23,781 bases of DNA, from NCBI GenBank assembly GCA_045617725.1, contig JAZLJD010000056.1, positions 1 through 23,781 of the forward strand, read 5' to 3'. A program made the position numbers and the translations under genes. The notes under the pieces were generated by a model. It saw nothing but the letters and a program-made list of their open reading frames with translations, was not told the DNA's origin and ran no database searches. This DNA is from JAZLJD01 sp045617725. GTDB lineage: Bacteria > Bacillota > Clostridia > Lachnospirales > Lachnospiraceae. Positions within the stretch are counted from its first letter, which is position 1; the number at the start of each line of letters is the position of its first letter. This document shows, in pieces, positions 15,687 to 23,534 of this stretch.

Positions 15687-16071
15687 GGGGACGTTCCTTT
15701 TGTCACGAGGATGTGTACTTTGTCACGTGGATGTGTACTTTGTCACGCGGCATCGTCCACAGCAACAAAAAAACGCCCCTCCCTGGATTGCGAGAAACAA
15801 TTCCATATAGGGCGAATCGATTCACGCAGAGTTATAGGTTTTCTTAGTGTTTTGTAAATACGCAGCAACGCCCGCCCCGGATGGGCGGGCTAGGCCGATA
15901 CGCGACACGAACGGCTCGTAGAGGCCGGTTGCGTCAGTAACGAAAGACTTCTCAAAACACTTAGAAAACCATAACACGGAGTGTGATTCGTCTCTATATG
16001 GAATTGCTTCTCGCCTAGGCAGAGGGCCGTTTTTTTCGATAGGCGATGCCGCGTGACAAAAGGAACGTCCC
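15687..16071. mobile_element. REP-ended palindromic element 1 (about 385 bp), putative non-autonomous
   Basis: The left end GGGGACGTTCCTTTTGTCAC and its inverse at 16053-16071 form terminal inverted repeats. GTCACGCGGCATCG (15742-15755) pairs with 16044-16057, and arms continue inward to CAATTCCATATAG (15798-15810) and its inverse (15994-16006). Outside this core, A7 (15767-15773) and T7 (16030-16036) flank the long stem, so both strands carry hairpin plus T-run. It fills the space between the lysR stop (15682) and the stop of the convergent DUF402 gene (16071-16073, which overlaps the element's last base). GGGACG...GTCAC ends resemble REP sequences mobilised by Y1 (RAYT-type) transposases, from memory; none is present. 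Confidence 0.75.
15702..15741 (+). repeat. Two 20-bp tandem repeats in the left arm of element 1
   Basis: GTCACGAGGATGTGTACTTT and GTCACGTGGATGTGTACTTT follow each other, then a third GTCACG begins at 15742. They are absent from the right arm and so form an asymmetric insertion of 40 bp within the inverted repeat. Confidence 0.9.
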
Positions 16072-17027
16072 TAATGCATGGGAACATCCTTAACCGCTAT
16101 CTCCTTCACCTCAATCGGGACAACGGGCTCTGTCGAAACCCATTCCCATTCATCGACCTTCCGGAAGGTGTCAGGTTTCACGCGGTAGACGTAGCCATGA
16201 TCCTCCGGGTCCAGATAGCCGCAGTGAATCGTTGCATATCCGTCATCACAGGAGAACGAAATATGCCCATTCTGCGGCTTTATGGGAAGTGCAAAAGGCG
16301 CAACCTCATGCAGGGACTCGCCGGCATACACACCCTTTAAGCCTTCCGCACCTTCGCCGCCTGCCTGCTGCGGCTCGATGATCTCCAGTTTCTTCGGAGA
16401 ACCATGGAACAGATACATTGGTTTTTGGCCGCCAAAAATCATTCCGTCCACCTCGCGGCGTACTCGCTCCGTCCATTCGGCAGTCTCCTTAAGGTTATTA
16501 CAGTAAGTGTTTTTAATGACCTCCACTTCGGCCAAAGCACTCTCATACTGCTCTTTCGTAAGCTCACCGCTCTCATAAGCAGCATCCAGTTCATCGCGGT
16601 CATCCACATGAACATCCCCTTCCGGGGTAAAAATAACGTCGATGTATTTATCGATAAAAACTGCAACGCCATCCTCATCGTATGTCAAATCATCTATGAC
16701 ATCTACATACCACACAGAAGGACAACGTGTGTTATTTAAGGCAAATTCCGGGTAATTGCACCGTTCCTCCGGCACTCCCTTCCCCCACGGGAAGAACTTA
16801 ATATTTATTACATGCTTCTGATGATCAGGCACCAGTTGTAACCACATCATGCCCTTGCCGCACACCTGAAGACGACCTGCTTTGGGTGTTTCCCAGCACT
16901 GCGGCTCGCCGGCTACAATCTTGATTACCGTGGCAAGTCCATGAAAATCATCGCAGTCCACGCGTATCTGGAAATACGGAAAATACTGGAATCCCCAGCT
17001 TTCATAATTCAACCTTTTTCTCTTCAT
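16071..17027 (-). CDS. DUF402 domain fused to an ADP-ribosyltransferase-like domain
   Basis: The protein has about 318 residues. The N-terminal part matches the DUF402 (FomD/Ntdp-like) pattern: a W-rich beta region, then YDEDGVAVFIDKYIDVIFTPEG and VDDRDELDAAYESGELTKEQYESAL. Known DUF402 proteins are metal-dependent nucleotide phosphate hydrolases. From about residue 205 a second domain starts with MYLFHGSPKKLEIIEPQQA, then GVYAGES and a late EWEWVSTEPVVPIEV, a layout like small ADP-ribosyltransferase-fold proteins (H-G-S near the start). Both assignments are by eye. ATG 17027 is 11 bp from a REP-like end and lacks a strong ribosome site; GTG 17057 lies inside that end. The gene is framed by palindromic elements on both sides, a sign of an accessory locus. 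Confidence 0.6.
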   Translation of the reverse strand: MKRKRLNYESWGFQYFPYFQIRVDCDDFHGLATVIKIVAGEPQCWETPKAGRLQVCGKGMMWLQLVPDHQKHVINIKFFPWGKGVPEERCNYPEFALNNTRCPSVWYVDVIDDLTYDEDGVAVFIDKYIDVIFTPEGDVHVDDRDELDAAYESGELTKEQYESALAEVEVIKNTYCNNLKETAEWTERVRREVDGMIFGGQKPMYLFHGSPKKLEIIEPQQAGGEGAEGLKGVYAGESLHEVAPFALPIKPQNGHISFSCDDGYATIHCGYLDPEDHGYVYRVKPDTFRKVDEWEWVSTEPVVPIEVKEIAVKDVPMH

Positions 17028-17037
17028 CTCACTAATA

Positions 17038-17063
17038 GGGACGGGGGTTTCTGACACATTAAA
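17038..17063 (+). repeat. Solo REP-like end, GGGACGGGGG type
   Basis: GGGACGGGGGTTTCTGACAC followed by ATTAAA is shared with the two ends of element 2 (17273-17298 and the inverse 17838-17864), in the same orientation as its left end. It sits immediately upstream of the DUF402 fusion gene and may overlap its true start. Confidence 0.85.
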
Positions 17064-17151
17064 GCAATAAAGTGTCGGACTGTCTCATCATCAGGTTTGT
17101 TGACGAGACCTCCCGGCTCCCTTTCCTTTCTCAATATTGTATTTATTTGGT

Positions 17152-17269
17152 GCACGCGGCGGCGGACTATAGCATGCGGCGGCGGACTGGTGCATGTGGC
17201 GGCGGCTGTAGCATGCGGCGCGGGCTGTAGCACGCGATGGCGGGCAGTAGCAAGCGCGGCGGTTCGCCG
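17152..17269 (+). repeat. GC-rich minisatellite, six units of 19-20 bp
   Basis: Units start at 17152, 17172, 17192, 17211, 17230 and 17250 with the theme GC(A/C)TGCGGCGGCGG(A)CTRTA, degenerating to the right. The last ends in a small hairpin GCGGCG-GTT-CGCCGC. The base composition is far more GC-rich than its surroundings. Open frames through it are repeat artefacts. Confidence 0.85.
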
Positions 17270-17272
17270 CGT

Positions 17273-17864
17273 GGGACGGGGGGTTCTGACACATTAAAAC
17301 GGTAAAGTGCCGTGCCGTCGCTCCCCCGCGCTACGTGTGAAATGCGGCTGGCCGAGGCGAGAAACAATTCATATAGGGCGAATCGAACTGAGAGAATCTT
17401 GTGTTTGTATGGGTTTGAAAAAGTGTGGCTACGTAACAAAAAACGGCACCCCTGCCGGGGCGAGAGGCAATCCATATAGAGGCGAATCGATTCACGCAGA
17501 GTTATAGGTTTTCTTAGTGTTTTGTAAATACGCAGCAACGCCCGCCCCGGATGGGCGGGCGAGGCCGATACGCCACACGGACGGCGCGTAGAGGCCGGTT
17601 GCGTCAGTACAGAAAAACTACTCAAAACACTTAGAAAACCATAACTCGGAGTGTGATTCGTCTCTATATGGAATTGTTCGAGCGAGGCGGTGGTGCCGGT
17701 CTTTGTTACTCAATTCCGTTTTTCAAACCCATACAAAACCATACCACTGCGTGATTCGCCCTATATGGAATTGTTCAAGCCCGGCCAGCCGCATTTCACA
17801 CGTAGCGCAGGGGAACGACGGGCCGGTACTTTACCGCTTTAATGTGTCAGAAACCCCCGTCCCC
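17273..17864. mobile_element. Element 2: 592-bp nested palindrome with REP-like ends
   Basis: The left end GGGACGGGGGGTTCTGACAC and its inverse at 17838-17864 bound an almost continuous imperfect palindrome with arms of about 190 bp: ACGTGTGAAATGCGGCTGGC on the left matches its inverse near 17780-17805, then CAATTCATATAGGGCGAATC (about 17368) matches its inverse near 17757-17776, then TTTGTATGGGTTTGAAAAA matches its inverse near 17718-17736. At the centre lies the 209-bp core (17468-17676) also found in element 1, so CATATAG...GAATC occurs twice in each arm. This looks like one element inserted in, or expanded from, another. It ends 6 bp from the ABC exporter stop. Confidence 0.75.
17468..17676. 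repeat. 209-bp branched core, second copy (first at 15798-16006)
   Basis: It is about 95% identical to 15798-16006 with about a dozen differences. The outer helix of about 58 bp reads CAATTCCATATAG...GTGTTTTG against its inverse. Inside are ACGCAGCAAC against GTTGCGT, a perfect hairpin GCCCGCCC-CGGAT-GGGCGGGC (17540-17560), and a GGCC..GGCC hairpin. As RNA or single-stranded DNA it would form a multi-branched structure. Confidence 0.8.
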
Positions 17865-17870
17865 ATTAGT

Positions 17871-19679
17871 CTATCGGTAGTAGCCGGCCTGTGCCTCGAA
17901 CATCTCGGCGTACAGGCCGCCTTCTACATTCACAAGTTCATCATGCGTACCGTATTCCGCAACGCGTCCTTCGGAGAATACCGCGATGTGATCGCAGAAC
18001 CGGCAGGAAGACAGACGATGCGAGATGTAAAGTGCGGTACGATTCTCAATCAGGGAATCGAACTGATTATAGATTTCGAATTCTGCTATCGGGTCAAGGG
18101 CCGCGGTCGGCTCATCCAGGATTACTACCGGAGCGTCCTTGTAAAGCGCTCTGGCAATCGCAATCTTCTGTGCCTCACCACCGGAAGGCTCCACGCCCTC
18201 TTCCACGAAAATCTTGTAAAGGTTCGTATCAATACCCTTGTTAAACGACTTAACCTTATCCCACAGTTCGGCACGCTTCAATACGTCAATTGCTTTTTGG
18301 CGCTCCTCCTCCGTAATGTCCTCCGTGTTCTTGATACAGATATTCTCAAGAATCGAGAAAGCCAGCAGCTTGTAGTCCTGGAACACCGGAGCAAACTGCT
18401 TCATATAGGACTTGTAATCATATTCGCGGATATCCACTCCGTCAAGAAGAATCTCGCCTGCGGTCGGATCGTAAAGCCTGCACAGAAGCTTCACCATGGT
18501 GGTCTTGCCCGCACCGTTTAAGCCCACGAGCGACAGTCTTTCACCGGGTTCAAGCACAAGATTCACGCCGTCCAACACCTTCTTGTCCGTCTTCGGATAG
18601 AAAAATTCCACATTGCGGAATTCAATTCGATGCAGTCCCTCCTTAACCGGAAGGTTCCCCTTCTTAAGAGCCTCGGGATACTGTTCAAAAATAACATATT
18701 CATACGCGTAGTTACAACGCTTTACCAGCTCGGTTATGTTCCATACAAGGCCGCCCAGCGTTGCATCCAATCCGCCCGCTGCTTCAACCATCTGCGTTAC
18801 AATACCGGGACTTAATATACCCTTGATTGCCAGGTAACCCGCATAACCGTAAGTAATCATACAACGCAGCACATTCAGCACACCGCTCGGAATATTGTAT
18901 TTCAGGTTCGTGGTCGCCTGCCATTTCCAAGCGGAATTATTCTCCACCATATAGGTATCCCACTTATTCACCAGCATGTCGGCGCCATTATACAGACGTA
19001 CATCCTTGCCATAGCGGAAATCCACAATCTCCCAACCGTAGTATCCAAACAGTCGGTTCACCTTTGACAGTCGTTTATAAGCCTCCAGCTCGACCTTATT
19101 TACCTTTACGGAAAGGTAACCGTTAATAGCAACATACGCCACAATTATAACTAAGAGGAGCGGCATATGCGTTGCAATCACCGTCGTAAATCCTGCAATC
19201 TTCAGAATGTTGCCCACAAAGCGGAACATCTGATCCGCGATACCGTACGCACCGCCCGAATACCAGCTCATACCTGTATTGGCCTTCTCGAGCTGGTCGA
19301 GTGCATCCTTATCCTCCGTAAGCTGGAAATCCAGTTCCATCGCATGCTTACCGGTACGCTCTCTGAAATAATTGTCGAGGCGCTCCTGATACTTGTTGAG
19401 GGCTGTCTGTGCTAGCTGCTGAATCGTTTCAATCACAAATTCTCCGCCAACAAGCATTACTGCGTAAAAAAGCAAGGTTCGTAAGGGCTCCCCCTTCACA
19501 ATACCGTCAATGATCAGCGGCGTCAAATACAGTCCCAGAAAAGGTTTCAGTATATCGCAGAGCATCTGCAAGGTCATCAGAGGGAAAAACCAAGGAAAAC
19601 GTTTGGCCGCAATGGGGAATAATACTTTAATAACAGCTGTTACTTTATTCTCAGACTTGCTTTTTTTCTTATTCTGCAT
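17871..19679 (-). CDS. ABC exporter half-transporter, second subunit
   Basis: The protein has 602 residues: an N-terminal six-helix exporter domain (about 30-320) and a nucleotide-binding domain with Walker A GLNGAGKTT, signature EPSGGEAQ, Walker B VVILDEPTAALD and switch His in YISHRLSS. The signature has Pro where Leu is usual, while its partner has LSGGEKQ. Heterodimeric exporters often have one altered site, so these two probably form one heterodimer. The start at 19679 overlaps the partner's end by 11 nt with a GGAGG upstream; a longer frame to 19787 lies inside the partner. The substrate is unknown. Element 2 begins 6 bp past its stop. Confidence 0.92.
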   Translation of the reverse strand: MQNKKKSKSENKVTAVIKVLFPIAAKRFPWFFPLMTLQMLCDILKPFLGLYLTPLIIDGIVKGEPLRTLLFYAVMLVGGEFVIETIQQLAQTALNKYQERLDNYFRERTGKHAMELDFQLTEDKDALDQLEKANTGMSWYSGGAYGIADQMFRFVGNILKIAGFTTVIATHMPLLLVIIVAYVAINGYLSVKVNKVELEAYKRLSKVNRLFGYYGWEIVDFRYGKDVRLYNGADMLVNKWDTYMVENNSAWKWQATTNLKYNIPSGVLNVLRCMITYGYAGYLAIKGILSPGIVTQMVEAAGGLDATLGGLVWNITELVKRCNYAYEYVIFEQYPEALKKGNLPVKEGLHRIEFRNVEFFYPKTDKKVLDGVNLVLEPGERLSLVGLNGAGKTTMVKLLCRLYDPTAGEILLDGVDIREYDYKSYMKQFAPVFQDYKLLAFSILENICIKNTEDITEEERQKAIDVLKRAELWDKVKSFNKGIDTNLYKIFVEEGVEPSGGEAQKIAIARALYKDAPVVILDEPTAALDPIAEFEIYNQFDSLIENRTALYISHRLSSCRFCDHIAVFSEGRVAEYGTHDELVNVEGGLYAEMFEAQAGYYR

Positions 19680-21537
19680 CCTCTTTTTCCTCCTCTCCGC
19701 CCTCGCGATAGTATTGTGCCTGCACTTCAAACATTTCAGCGTAAACTCCGCCCTTTTCGATGAGTTCGTCGTGCGTTCCGTATTCAATCATCCGGCCGTC
19801 CTTGAACATTGCGATACTATCGCAAAATCTCGTAGATGCCAGTCTGTGAGAAATATATACAGCGCTGTTCTTGCCGATCATATCGTCAAAGCGCTCGTAA
19901 AGCTGCTTTTCAGCCAGCGCATCAAGTGCCGCGGTCGGCTCGTCCAAAACCACTACCCGGGACTCTTTGTACAGAGCACGTGCCAGTGCCAGCTTCTGCT
20001 TCTCGCCTCCGGAAAGGTCAACACCCTCCTCATCCACGATTTTGAGAAGCTCGGTATCAAGGCCCTTCTTGAGTTCCTTAAGCTTGTCACCCAGCCCGGC
20101 CTGCTCAAGGCATGCCGTTGCACGCTCGTAATCGGTTTCCTCCGGAGGACAAAAAGAAATATTCTCGGCGAAGGTTGCCGCAAAAACCTCCACATTCTGG
20201 AACACCGGCGCAAAAATCTTCTGATACTCCGTCTTTCTGAAACGGCGAATATCCGTTCCGTTCAGCGTAATGAAGCCTTCCGTCGGGTCGTACAGTCTTA
20301 AAAGAAGCTTTATCATCGTTGTCTTGCCGGCACCGTTTAAGCCTACAACCGCCAGCTTTTCGCCCGGCTTAAGCACAAGATTCATGTCCGTAAGGGCATC
20401 CTTTTGTGCCTCGAGATAACGATAAGATACATGATGAAACTCAAAGGTAAGGTCCTCGCATGTGGGAACCGGCAGCGGATTCGCAGGCTCCACACCCTTC
20501 TGATCCATAAAGGAGCGGAAATCATCCACCTTAAGAGACTCCCTTAAGTAGTCGCCGAATCGTTGCATCAGCGTATGCAGGGCACCCGAAAACGACATTG
20601 CAAGTCCCAGATACAATGCGAAATTACCGATTGTAAGTGCATCCGACTCCTTCATGGTCGCCAAAAACAATACCGTGTAAATCGCAATGTTTCCGACCAG
20701 TGCCAGAATACTCGACAGAATGACACTGCGGTTCCAAATATTGTTATGATAATCAATCCGTTCCTCTTTGGCAGCATGAATGCCACGCTGCTTTTTTAAG
20801 AGGAAGTCCTGTGCGGCGAAAAGACGGATATCCTTGGCATAATCAAAGTCCTGCGTTGCGCGGGACATGTAGTTAATCTGTCTCCAAACCGGCATCAATC
20901 GGTCCCAGACACGCTTTTTATCAATCTTGGATGTCCAAAGATACAGCATAAAGGCGCCCACGGTAAGAACAACAAGGGCCAGAATCAATCTGTAATCCAG
21001 TACCACAACTGCCGTAAAGCAGACGATGACCGTGATAAGGTTCTTTCCGAGGTCCTGCAGAATGTGCATCATTCCCTCGACGCCTTCATTGTTGTTATTC
21101 GTAGCTTCGGTTGCACGCTGGTGAATATCCAGCATCTCCGGTTTCTCCAAAAGCTCGTAATCCAGTGTCAAAGCCTTTCGCACACGTTCGTGAATCAGTC
21201 CGCTTCTGGCCGCGATGTCATTGGGCCATACTCTGGCTCCGGCCACCAGTTGTGCGACGTTCAGAATAAGTGCCACCAGGAGGCCGATTCCGATTACCAC
21301 CGCCAGTCGCTTTACACGCACCTCGGTCGGTGCATCGCTTGTTACCTCATCCAAAATGTACTTTCCGATAAAGCTCCAAAAGTACCCCATTACGGACGCA
21401 CAGGTCATATCCACTACAGCGCAGGCAATATTGCCCGGCGTATACTGATGCATCTTCCTAAGGATATAGCCCGTATTCGACAAAAATCCGTATTTGTGGA
21501 ACAGAGGATTGTCCTTGCTTTCTTTAAATTCTGCCAT
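19669..21537 (-). CDS. ABC exporter half-transporter, first subunit
   Basis: The protein has 622 residues: an exporter membrane domain (about 40-330) and a nucleotide-binding domain with Walker A GLNGAGKTT, signature DLSGGEKQ, Walker B VVVLDEPTAALD and YISHRLAS. It pairs with the overlapping downstream gene. The start MAEFKESKDN at 21537 is chosen for a GGGGATT about 7 nt upstream; an in-frame ATG at 21558 lies within the 120-bp repeat. The repeat (21541-21661) therefore forms the whole 5' leader and contributes the ribosome site. Confidence 0.92.
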   Translation of the reverse strand: MAEFKESKDNPLFHKYGFLSNTGYILRKMHQYTPGNIACAVVDMTCASVMGYFWSFIGKYILDEVTSDAPTEVRVKRLAVVIGIGLLVALILNVAQLVAGARVWPNDIAARSGLIHERVRKALTLDYELLEKPEMLDIHQRATEATNNNNEGVEGMMHILQDLGKNLITVIVCFTAVVVLDYRLILALVVLTVGAFMLYLWTSKIDKKRVWDRLMPVWRQINYMSRATQDFDYAKDIRLFAAQDFLLKKQRGIHAAKEERIDYHNNIWNRSVILSSILALVGNIAIYTVLFLATMKESDALTIGNFALYLGLAMSFSGALHTLMQRFGDYLRESLKVDDFRSFMDQKGVEPANPLPVPTCEDLTFEFHHVSYRYLEAQKDALTDMNLVLKPGEKLAVVGLNGAGKTTMIKLLLRLYDPTEGFITLNGTDIRRFRKTEYQKIFAPVFQNVEVFAATFAENISFCPPEETDYERATACLEQAGLGDKLKELKKGLDTELLKIVDEEGVDLSGGEKQKLALARALYKESRVVVLDEPTAALDALAEKQLYERFDDMIGKNSAVYISHRLASTRFCDSIAMFKDGRMIEYGTHDELIEKGGVYAEMFEVQAQYYREGGEEEKEDAE

Positions 21538-21540
21538 AAT

Positions 21541-21661
21541 AATCCCCGCATTTCGCAATCCGGTATATTTAGCCCTTCACTGCATTGCAGCGAAGCTGCT
21601 ACGGATTGCGACACAAAGTGTCGCGTGAAAAATGCCTGCATTTTTCACACTACTATCTCCG
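21541..21661. repeat. 120-bp structured repeat, copy abutting the ABC exporter start
   Basis: This copy matches 61-178 base for base at most positions, with paired changes: in the small hairpin TGTATTACA becomes TGCATTGCA (a T-A pair becomes C-G), and the AT-rich hairpin has 10-bp arms (21626-21635 with 21638-21647) against 9-bp arms at 146-165. It starts 4 bp from the exporter's start codon. Confidence 0.9.
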
Positions 21662-21693
21662 TTACTGTTTATTTAGTACATTGCCTTTATAAC

Positions 21694-21746
21694 AAAAAAG
21701 GAGTTTGTTCACAATACCTATAGGACATCAGGTAAACAATCTCCTT
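21694..21746 (-). terminator. Intrinsic terminator of the GT8 / isomerase operon
   Basis: On the minus strand, AAGGAG-A-TTGTTTAC pairs with GTGAACAA-A-CTCCTT (14 pairs, one A-A mismatch, one wobble), followed by T6 (21699-21694). It lies 22 bp after the GT8 stop at 21768. Confidence 0.85.
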
Positions 21747-21767
21747 CTAAGTGGTTAAAAACATGCC

Positions 21768-22685
21768 TTATCTTGTAAATACTCTCTTCCCGAAATTCCA
21801 TAACCTGCGCGGTACGCACCTGTATAGAAGACTCCACAAATCATGCGATACGCGTATTCGAATACAACGTATCAGGGCCATCGGGTATTGTTTTTTTCCT
21901 GCCTCAAGCTTCCTTGCATACTTCCAGAATTGCCGGAATCCGATTCCGTGGTATCCCTTATGCCAGGGTTTCTCTGCCCCAATGAAATGCAGGATAACCG
22001 AATCTCCTATATCTCCCGCTTTTCGGCTGAGATGGAGCAGTTCCGTATTATAACGCTTGTTATCTATCACTTTCAGTTCGTTTTGGTACAGGATATTCAA
22101 AGCATCCTGGTCCGGATACATAATAACTGCAGCGTTATCCTCAAAGAATTTCATGAGAAGGGCCTCATCCACACAGGCCCGCTGCCGCAAAAGATTAATA
22201 AGCAGCACACCCGAATTGCAATACGCCCGTCCCTTGGGAAAACCGATCTCATAAACATACTCCGGTATCCAGTTTTCATCACTGTTTTCCTTGCAGGCTG
22301 CAAACGCATAGTCCTGCATGTCCTGATCGTAGAATTCCGTAAGGTCCCCGTTCACAATGATATCACCATCGAGCCACAAGGCACGCTCCACACTTTCCGG
22401 CAGAAGCTTATGAATAAGCAGTCTTACGCTGGCTTCCTTTGAAATATAACGGATTTCCGGGATTCCCCGTAAGCTCTCCGCATCCAGTTTCACAAATTCA
22501 ATGGACAGATCCTCGGTTTCACATTCCTTTTTCATTTCTGCCATAACCTGCTCACTCAATTCGGAAAAAAAGTAATACACCCGTATCTTCCGATTCCTTA
22601 TGTGTGCCGAAAGTGACTTGAGCATCACTTCATAGCCGAAGGCATATCCGTCATTTGAGGCACATATAATATTCATATCATCCAT
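21768..22685 (-). CDS. Glycosyltransferase family 8 protein
   Basis: The protein has 305 residues. NIICASNDGYAFGYEVMLKSL is the GT8 N-terminal nucleotide-sugar fold. The DxD metal motif is LWLDGDIIV (Asp106, Asp108). YCNSGVLLINL and HFIGAEKPWHKGYH carry the other metal/diphosphate ligands. It is a retaining glucosyl- or galactosyltransferase using a UDP-sugar, probably for a surface glycan; a basic C-terminal tail suggests membrane contact, as in lipopolysaccharide GT8 enzymes. GGGA is about 8 nt before ATG 22685. It lies 9 nt after the upstream gene and ends at a terminator. Confidence 0.93.
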   Translation of the reverse strand: MDDMNIICASNDGYAFGYEVMLKSLSAHIRNRKIRVYYFFSELSEQVMAEMKKECETEDLSIEFVKLDAESLRGIPEIRYISKEASVRLLIHKLLPESVERALWLDGDIIVNGDLTEFYDQDMQDYAFAACKENSDENWIPEYVYEIGFPKGRAYCNSGVLLINLLRQRACVDEALLMKFFEDNAAVIMYPDQDALNILYQNELKVIDNKRYNTELLHLSRKAGDIGDSVILHFIGAEKPWHKGYHGIGFRQFWKYARKLEAGKKQYPMALIRCIRIRVSHDLWSLLYRCVPRRLWNFGKRVFTR

Positions 22686-22694
22686 AGTAATTCC

Positions 22695-23534
22695 CTATTG
22701 CTTAAGCCATTCAACGCTCGTTCTGAGTGCCTCAACCGTCTTAGTTTCCAGTACGCATCGTGCCTTTACCGCTTCGGCCGTTTTCAGTCTTTCAAAAATA
22801 TCAATCTCGCCGGTACCCAGGGGTTGGTGATTCTTGGGCGGTTCCTCACTGCCGTCATGAATATGCATGTGGCGCAGCTTATCCATGCGTCCAAGGATAA
22901 AAGGTACGTCCTTCTCCTTCACAGCCTTCGAGTGTCCGATATCCCAGGTCAGTCCGAACTGCTTACTCTTAAGCATCTCGTCAATGACCTCCTTCTCGTA
23001 ATCCCGAAAGCCATCCGTATTCTCGATGTTGATGCAGATATTGGCATCACCGATCCATTCTTTCGTTTTTTCCGTAAAGACACGGAAATACTCCGCATAA
23101 GAAGCAAAATCCCGCTCGTACATCTGCACCTTACGGTCGGGCAGCGTGATATATATTCCATGACACATATGCATATTGATGGAAAGCGGTTGTTCCATCC
23201 GTCCGTACTTCTCGCACAGAGGATAAAGATGCTTGGCTACTTCAATCGTACACCGCACCGTTTCAAGATACGCCTCCCGTACAAGCGGATTGAAATCCGC
23301 TACGTTCAGTGTCTCATCCAGGTGAATCGTATAGTAAATTCCGGCCGCATCGGCAGCTTCATAGAAGGGAATCCGGTTTGCAAGACGATCTATCTGATAT
23401 TCCGGAAAATTCATGTTAAGTTCAATGAACCGAAGGCCCAGCTTCCGGCACAGGGCTATATTGGCCGCAAGACTGTCATTCTCGATGAGCGTCGGCATTC
23501 CGAAGTCCAATTCGAACCGATTCAAATCACACAT
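22695..23534 (-). CDS. Sugar phosphate isomerase/epimerase-like TIM barrel protein
   Basis: The protein has 279 residues and is xylose-isomerase-like (AP endonuclease family 2). Barrel strands and metal ligands are suggested by FIELNMNFP, YYTIHLDETLN, INIENTDG (Glu), LTWDIGHSK (Asp, His) and HMHIHDGSE (His, Asp). Such enzymes epimerise or isomerise sugars or their phosphates; the exact substrate is unclear. The start MCDLNRFELDFG at 23534 has AGGAGGG 7 nt upstream; the frame extends to 23762, but that part is judged non-coding. It is followed 9 nt later by the GT8 gene, so a joint role in sugar or glycan metabolism is possible. Confidence 0.85.
   Translation of the reverse strand: MCDLNRFELDFGMPTLIENDSLAANIALCRKLGLRFIELNMNFPEYQIDRLANRIPFYEAADAAGIYYTIHLDETLNVADFNPLVREAYLETVRCTIEVAKHLYPLCEKYGRMEQPLSINMHMCHGIYITLPDRKVQMYERDFASYAEYFRVFTEKTKEWIGDANICINIENTDGFRDYEKEVIDEMLKSKQFGLTWDIGHSKAVKEKDVPFILGRMDKLRHMHIHDGSEEPPKNHQPLGTGEIDIFERLKTAEAVKARCVLETKTVEALRTSVEWLKQ

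Noticed and set aside
15702..15755. Short CRISPR array
   Set aside because: The 20-bp units are directly adjacent with no variable spacers and no cas genes exist in the window.
15687..16071. Retron or HEARO-type RNA
   Set aside because: No reverse transcriptase or IscB/TnpB gene is nearby and the sequence shows no motif I associate with these RNAs; REP-ended palindromic element fits better.
17024..17294. Minus-strand open frames across the minisatellite and REP-like end
   Set aside because: They are driven by the GC-rich tandem repeat, have no ribosome site, and translate to low-complexity Ala/Pro/Arg/Cys sequence.
17167..17625. 152-residue minus-strand open frame through element 2
   Set aside because: It lies entirely in palindromic repeat DNA; no protein family resemblance.
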